Source: Brachionus rotundiformis
Taxonomy: Eukaryota; Rotifera; Eurotatoria; Ploima; Brachionidae
DNA: 64,000 nucleotides
NCBI GenBank assembly: GCA_016802295.1
Contig: JAESIW010000118.1
Location: forward strand, 195,727-259,726
Direction of reading: 5' to 3'
Part shown: one piece after another, positions 60,934 to 64,000 of the stretch
Position numbering within the stretch: position 1 is the first letter of the stretch
Layout of the letters: every line of letters starts with the position of its first letter
Made by a program: the position numbers and the translations under genes
The notes under the pieces: generated by a model
The model's input: the letters and a program-made list of their open reading frames with translations, nothing else
The model's database searches: none
Told to the model about the DNA's origin: nothing

Positions 60934-62381
60934 AAAATATAAAAAATAAAAAATTGGAAATGTATCTGGATTTTTCTTTCACTAAATTCAAAAAAGCGCA
61001 ATGATTTAAAGTTAAAAATCTAATTAGGAAAAAAAAATTAAATTAATATTTGCACTTACTATTAAATACTTTAATCATTATCAGCAGAACAATTTAGAAT
61101 AACAAAAATAATAAATTTTATAGCATTATAATTTTTTAGCTTTTCAATGAATTTGATCAAAAATAATGCTGTAAAATTTTCTTAAAAAAAGTTAAAATAA
61201 AGTTAATAGCCAATTTTTATTTATCATCATGAAAAATTTATTATTTAATATATTCCATCTAGCGCTAATTTTAGTAAAAATTATAAAATGTAAAAAGTTT
61301 TAAGTGAACATGTGAATGATAAAGTCAAGAAAACTGTTCAATAGTTTATTGAAAAGTTGAGTGTAAGTTTTCATAAGACTTTTTATAAGATCCTTGATTC
61401 TGAATCAATTTTTCCAATAAGCAAGTGCATTTGTTTGACTCTATTGACTTTATTAACATTATAAAATATGGTTTTTTACCTACTGCCTCTATTTAGTGGT
61501 ATTTTTCCATGCTGTATTCGATCATTAATTAAATTAAAATTATATCATACGGTTGATTAATAGGTCCATATTTTAACGTTTCATTGATGCCGACTTAGAG
61601 GTGTTTGTTCCTGGAAAATCTATTTGAGCGGATGTAAGGTATCAGTGATGCCGTCAGATGGACTCGGTGGGCGCTATAAGTGAGCCCTCCTGTCACGACT
61701 AAGGATTATAAGCGCCGAGCCAATTAGTCGGTAAACCAGTATTTTTCTGGATCCCAATAGCTTATTTTAAAAAGGAACCTGTCTATCTTTAAAATAATCG
61801 TTTGGATTTGCTAAATCTTTAGATTTAACAAGATCTTTGGATCAATTTAATTCCTATATTCACAATTGAGACATTTAGATCCCATTGACTTCAGTTCTCT
61901 CTAGAAATAAGAAATTTTTAATTTTCTTGGCCACTTGATCATAATTTTGGGTTTTTCAGGATGACTTTTTCAGTTCTGTTAGATTTCCCTAAAGCTTGCT
62001 GTACCTATATTTCATATTCATATTCTAGTTTCTTGTTGATATCAAAAAAATAATAAAAAAAAGTTTTTAGATATTTTTAATTAAATTCAATGAATTTTAT
62101 TATTAAGACATATTTAAGCACTACCAAATATAGTACATGAATCTGTATCTTAATTTTTTTTTGAACAGCTTAGTAAATAATTAAGTTTCCTACCAGCAGA
62201 TAAAATTCACAAATTTATAACAATTGTTTATTTATTTGATAAAAAAAATCAAAAATATTTTCTTATTTATTAAGAAGAATTTTATTTTTTGTACCATTTA
62301 AACATTTAATGAATTTTTTGTGATCACAAATTGATTAGATCATCTATTTTAAAAAAATAAACAAAAACAAAATCTAATGCT
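60934..62381. other. Intergenic, with an anomalous GC-richer block at 61580-62040
   Basis: The 5' part is AT-rich 3' flank. From about 61580 the composition changes: a strongly GC-rich core (61630-61735) includes CTCGGTGGGCGCTATAA and, further on, TTATAAGCGCCGAG, an imperfect inverted repeat. The block ends in an A-rich run near 62050. This resembles the 3' end of a retroelement, but no frame or family was identified. The rest is AT-rich. Confidence 0.45.
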
Positions 62382-63941
62382 TTATTCTTTTGTTAGTGTT
62401 TCTTCAGAATTACTTTTTGAAATGCATTTCGATTTATCAATAAAATCAAAGCTGCTTGAGCAATTTTTCATGATACTTTTCGGATTCGATACCATTGGTA
62501 TATTAATCATACCGAAATCATAAGCTTCTAAATAGTTTTCTGTATTAGTCAGACTTTGTTGGCGATTAGAATTTGGAAAAAAATTGAATCCGATAATGGA
62601 AGAGCTTTCACTTTCGCTGTGAGCACTATTTCTTTCTTTAAATTCATGGGTAAACTCGGTCTCTTTTTCCAATATTCGTTTAGTTGACAGTTCAAGTAGT
62701 GATTTGCTTTTTTTAATAGAATTCAATCGTTTTACAACCACAAATTTGATCCTTTTTTTGTTATTTTGGCCAAGATTATTATTTAATTGTTTCTTCATAG
62801 AGTGAAGATCAACATAGAGCCAAATTTTCAAAAACTTTCCCATCTGTTTTCTGAATTTGGGATAAAGAATTAAAAGAAGATAAAATTTGATACAATGTGG
62901 AATACTGATTAGTAAAAGTGGGAGATGGTTAAACGAAAATTCATTTTCCATACTTGAATTGGTGTAATTTTTAGAAAAGTTGACTTGGGCATCTTTGTAA
63001 TAAGATAAATCCAATATAGCATAAGGTAAACATAGCAGGCCTGATAAAAATGAAACAACACAAATAAAAATAGTAAACTTTTTTGGTCGAGTTTGATAAT
63101 TTAATTTAATAATTTTCAACGAATGTTCACTTATCTCTCCTAAGCTGAAAGTTTTTCTATCTAATTTATTTAACGTCGAAGTTGGTTGGTTAAGTGGCAA
63201 AGAATGGCATTTATTTTTTGACTTTAATTTATTCAAATCGGATTCATTTTGAGCTTTTTTAACCTTAGTATACAGAAAAAATGGTAAAATGATTAAGCTT
63301 GAATATATTGAGAACAAGACGCAAAAATAGATTAAATTAATAGCCTGAATGATGCTGTATGAAATAACATTTTTGTGACATTTAAGGTTTTGTGGTGAAA
63401 CTAAACGAGTCGTTGTAGATAATTGATCTGATTCGTAATCTGGCTCGATTTCGATTAGCGGATTGTCGCCGTACTTAAGTCCACTGGTCCACAGTTCGTG
63501 CCAGCTTAATGATAAGCTTATAGATAAAACGTAAGCAACGCTTAGTCGTGAACAAATTTGACCAACATTTGAGTAGGTGGATAGACGAAAATTGCCTAGA
63601 TATAAGCTTATAAATCGAATTAATGGTAAAAAAAATGTGAGAACAGATGAAATTAAAATGGAGCTTCTAAGAACCATAAAGTAAACTTTACACAGGCTAT
63701 TGTTAACTAAAAAAACTCTTTGATCAAAGAAAACTGCTAACCAACGTTGTATTTGGGATATGAGAACAAAATTGTCTGATAAGCCAATTGATGCTTGAAG
63801 GAATAACGGAGTTCTCTTGCGAGTTTTTTTGCTGGATAAAATACAAATTGATCCAAACGTATTGCCAATTATACCAACAACAAAGCATATTGGAATCAAA
63901 TAATACTCAAGCGAATTTTTTGAATTAATATAATTTTTCAT
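62382..63941 (-). CDS. Class A-like GPCR with long intracellular loop 3 and tail
   Basis: 519 residues, single exon. TM1 has IIGNTFGS (Asn27, the class A GN motif), TM2 has SIGLSDNFVL (Asp56), TM3 starts with Cys84 and ends LIRF where DRY is expected. A likely extracellular-loop-2 Cys lies in NLKCHKN (about 188), followed by TM5 (YFCVLFSIYSSLIILPFFLY). TM6 (FTIFICVVSFLSGLLCLPYAIL) carries LP in place of CWxP, and TM7 is LLLISIPHCIKFYLLLILYPKFRKQ, where LYPKFR replaces NPxxY. Loop 3 (about 225-285) and the ~140-residue C-tail are Ser/Lys-rich. Probably an orphan neuropeptide-type receptor of a lineage-expanded group. Confidence 0.8.
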   Translation of the reverse strand: MKNYINSKNSLEYYLIPICFVVGIIGNTFGSICILSSKKTRKRTPLFLQASIGLSDNFVLISQIQRWLAVFFDQRVFLVNNSLCKVYFMVLRSSILISSVLTFFLPLIRFISLYLGNFRLSTYSNVGQICSRLSVAYVLSISLSLSWHELWTSGLKYGDNPLIEIEPDYESDQLSTTTRLVSPQNLKCHKNVISYSIIQAINLIYFCVLFSIYSSLIILPFFLYTKVKKAQNESDLNKLKSKNKCHSLPLNQPTSTLNKLDRKTFSLGEISEHSLKIIKLNYQTRPKKFTIFICVVSFLSGLLCLPYAILDLSYYKDAQVNFSKNYTNSSMENEFSFNHLPLLLISIPHCIKFYLLLILYPKFRKQMGKFLKIWLYVDLHSMKKQLNNNLGQNNKKRIKFVVVKRLNSIKKSKSLLELSTKRILEKETEFTHEFKERNSAHSESESSSIIGFNFFPNSNRQQSLTNTENYLEAYDFGMINIPMVSNPKSIMKNCSSSFDFIDKSKCISKSNSEETLTKE

Positions 63942-64000
63942 TTTTCATTTTTTTCTAAATTTAAGCTTCAGTTAATAATAAAAATTTAAAGTTAATTTTT

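Overview
The window looks like nuclear DNA of a small invertebrate animal. It is very AT-rich. Genes are interrupted by spliceosomal GT..AG introns, many only 45-65 bp long and others 0.2-1.2 kb. The proteins are metazoan: an axonemal dynein, Ste20/SLK kinases, class A receptors, an IL-17-like cytokine, PIG-W, TTC38, KCMF1 and ODR4. No operons, Shine-Dalgarno sites, CRISPR arrays or tRNA genes were seen. Base composition, tiny introns and gene style would fit a monogonont rotifer (Brachionus-like), but that assignment is an inference.

Layout: 1-9104 (+) is the C-terminal 2634 residues of an axonemal dynein heavy chain of the DNAH3/7/12 type, in five exons; its fourth intron gap (6226-6842) carries a pogo/Tigger-like MITE and a perfect hairpin. 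11181-12404 (+) is a class A GPCR. 13137-23412 (+) is a tandem array of three SLK/STK10-type kinases: two short kinase-only copies and one full-length copy with the PKK coiled coil. 23413-31205 is a 7.8 kb gene desert. 31206-37379 (+) appears to be one three-exon gene with a BTF3/NAC-beta-like N-terminus, a very long charged disordered tail and a C-terminal CaaX-like box. 38450-41013 holds three small genes: a tail-anchored-type membrane protein (+), a PTB-fold protein (-) and an IL-17-like secreted protein (-). 42431-42797 (+) is a possible two-exon mini-gene and 43286-44302 (-) a divergent GPCR. 45307-52131 (+) has two PIG-W genes flanking a TTC38 gene; their last exons are identical over 338 bp although the other exons are strongly diverged. 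52590-53167 (-) is a four-exon small secreted cysteine-rich protein, EMI-like. 54141-55481 (-) is KCMF1, and 56691-58225 (+) is ODR4, with a relic of one of its exons upstream. 58550-59470 (+) is a decayed LINE. 59992-60933 (+) is a DDX21-type GUCT/RGG protein without a helicase core. 62382-63941 (-) is a third GPCR.

The genes do not form one pathway. The main themes are local duplication followed by divergence (kinases, PIG-W, ODR4 relic), domain loss or gain (GUCT without helicase, NAC-beta with a giant tail) and lineage-specific receptors. All intron joins were made by hand from splice consensus, reading frame and family alignment recalled from general knowledge. No database search was possible.
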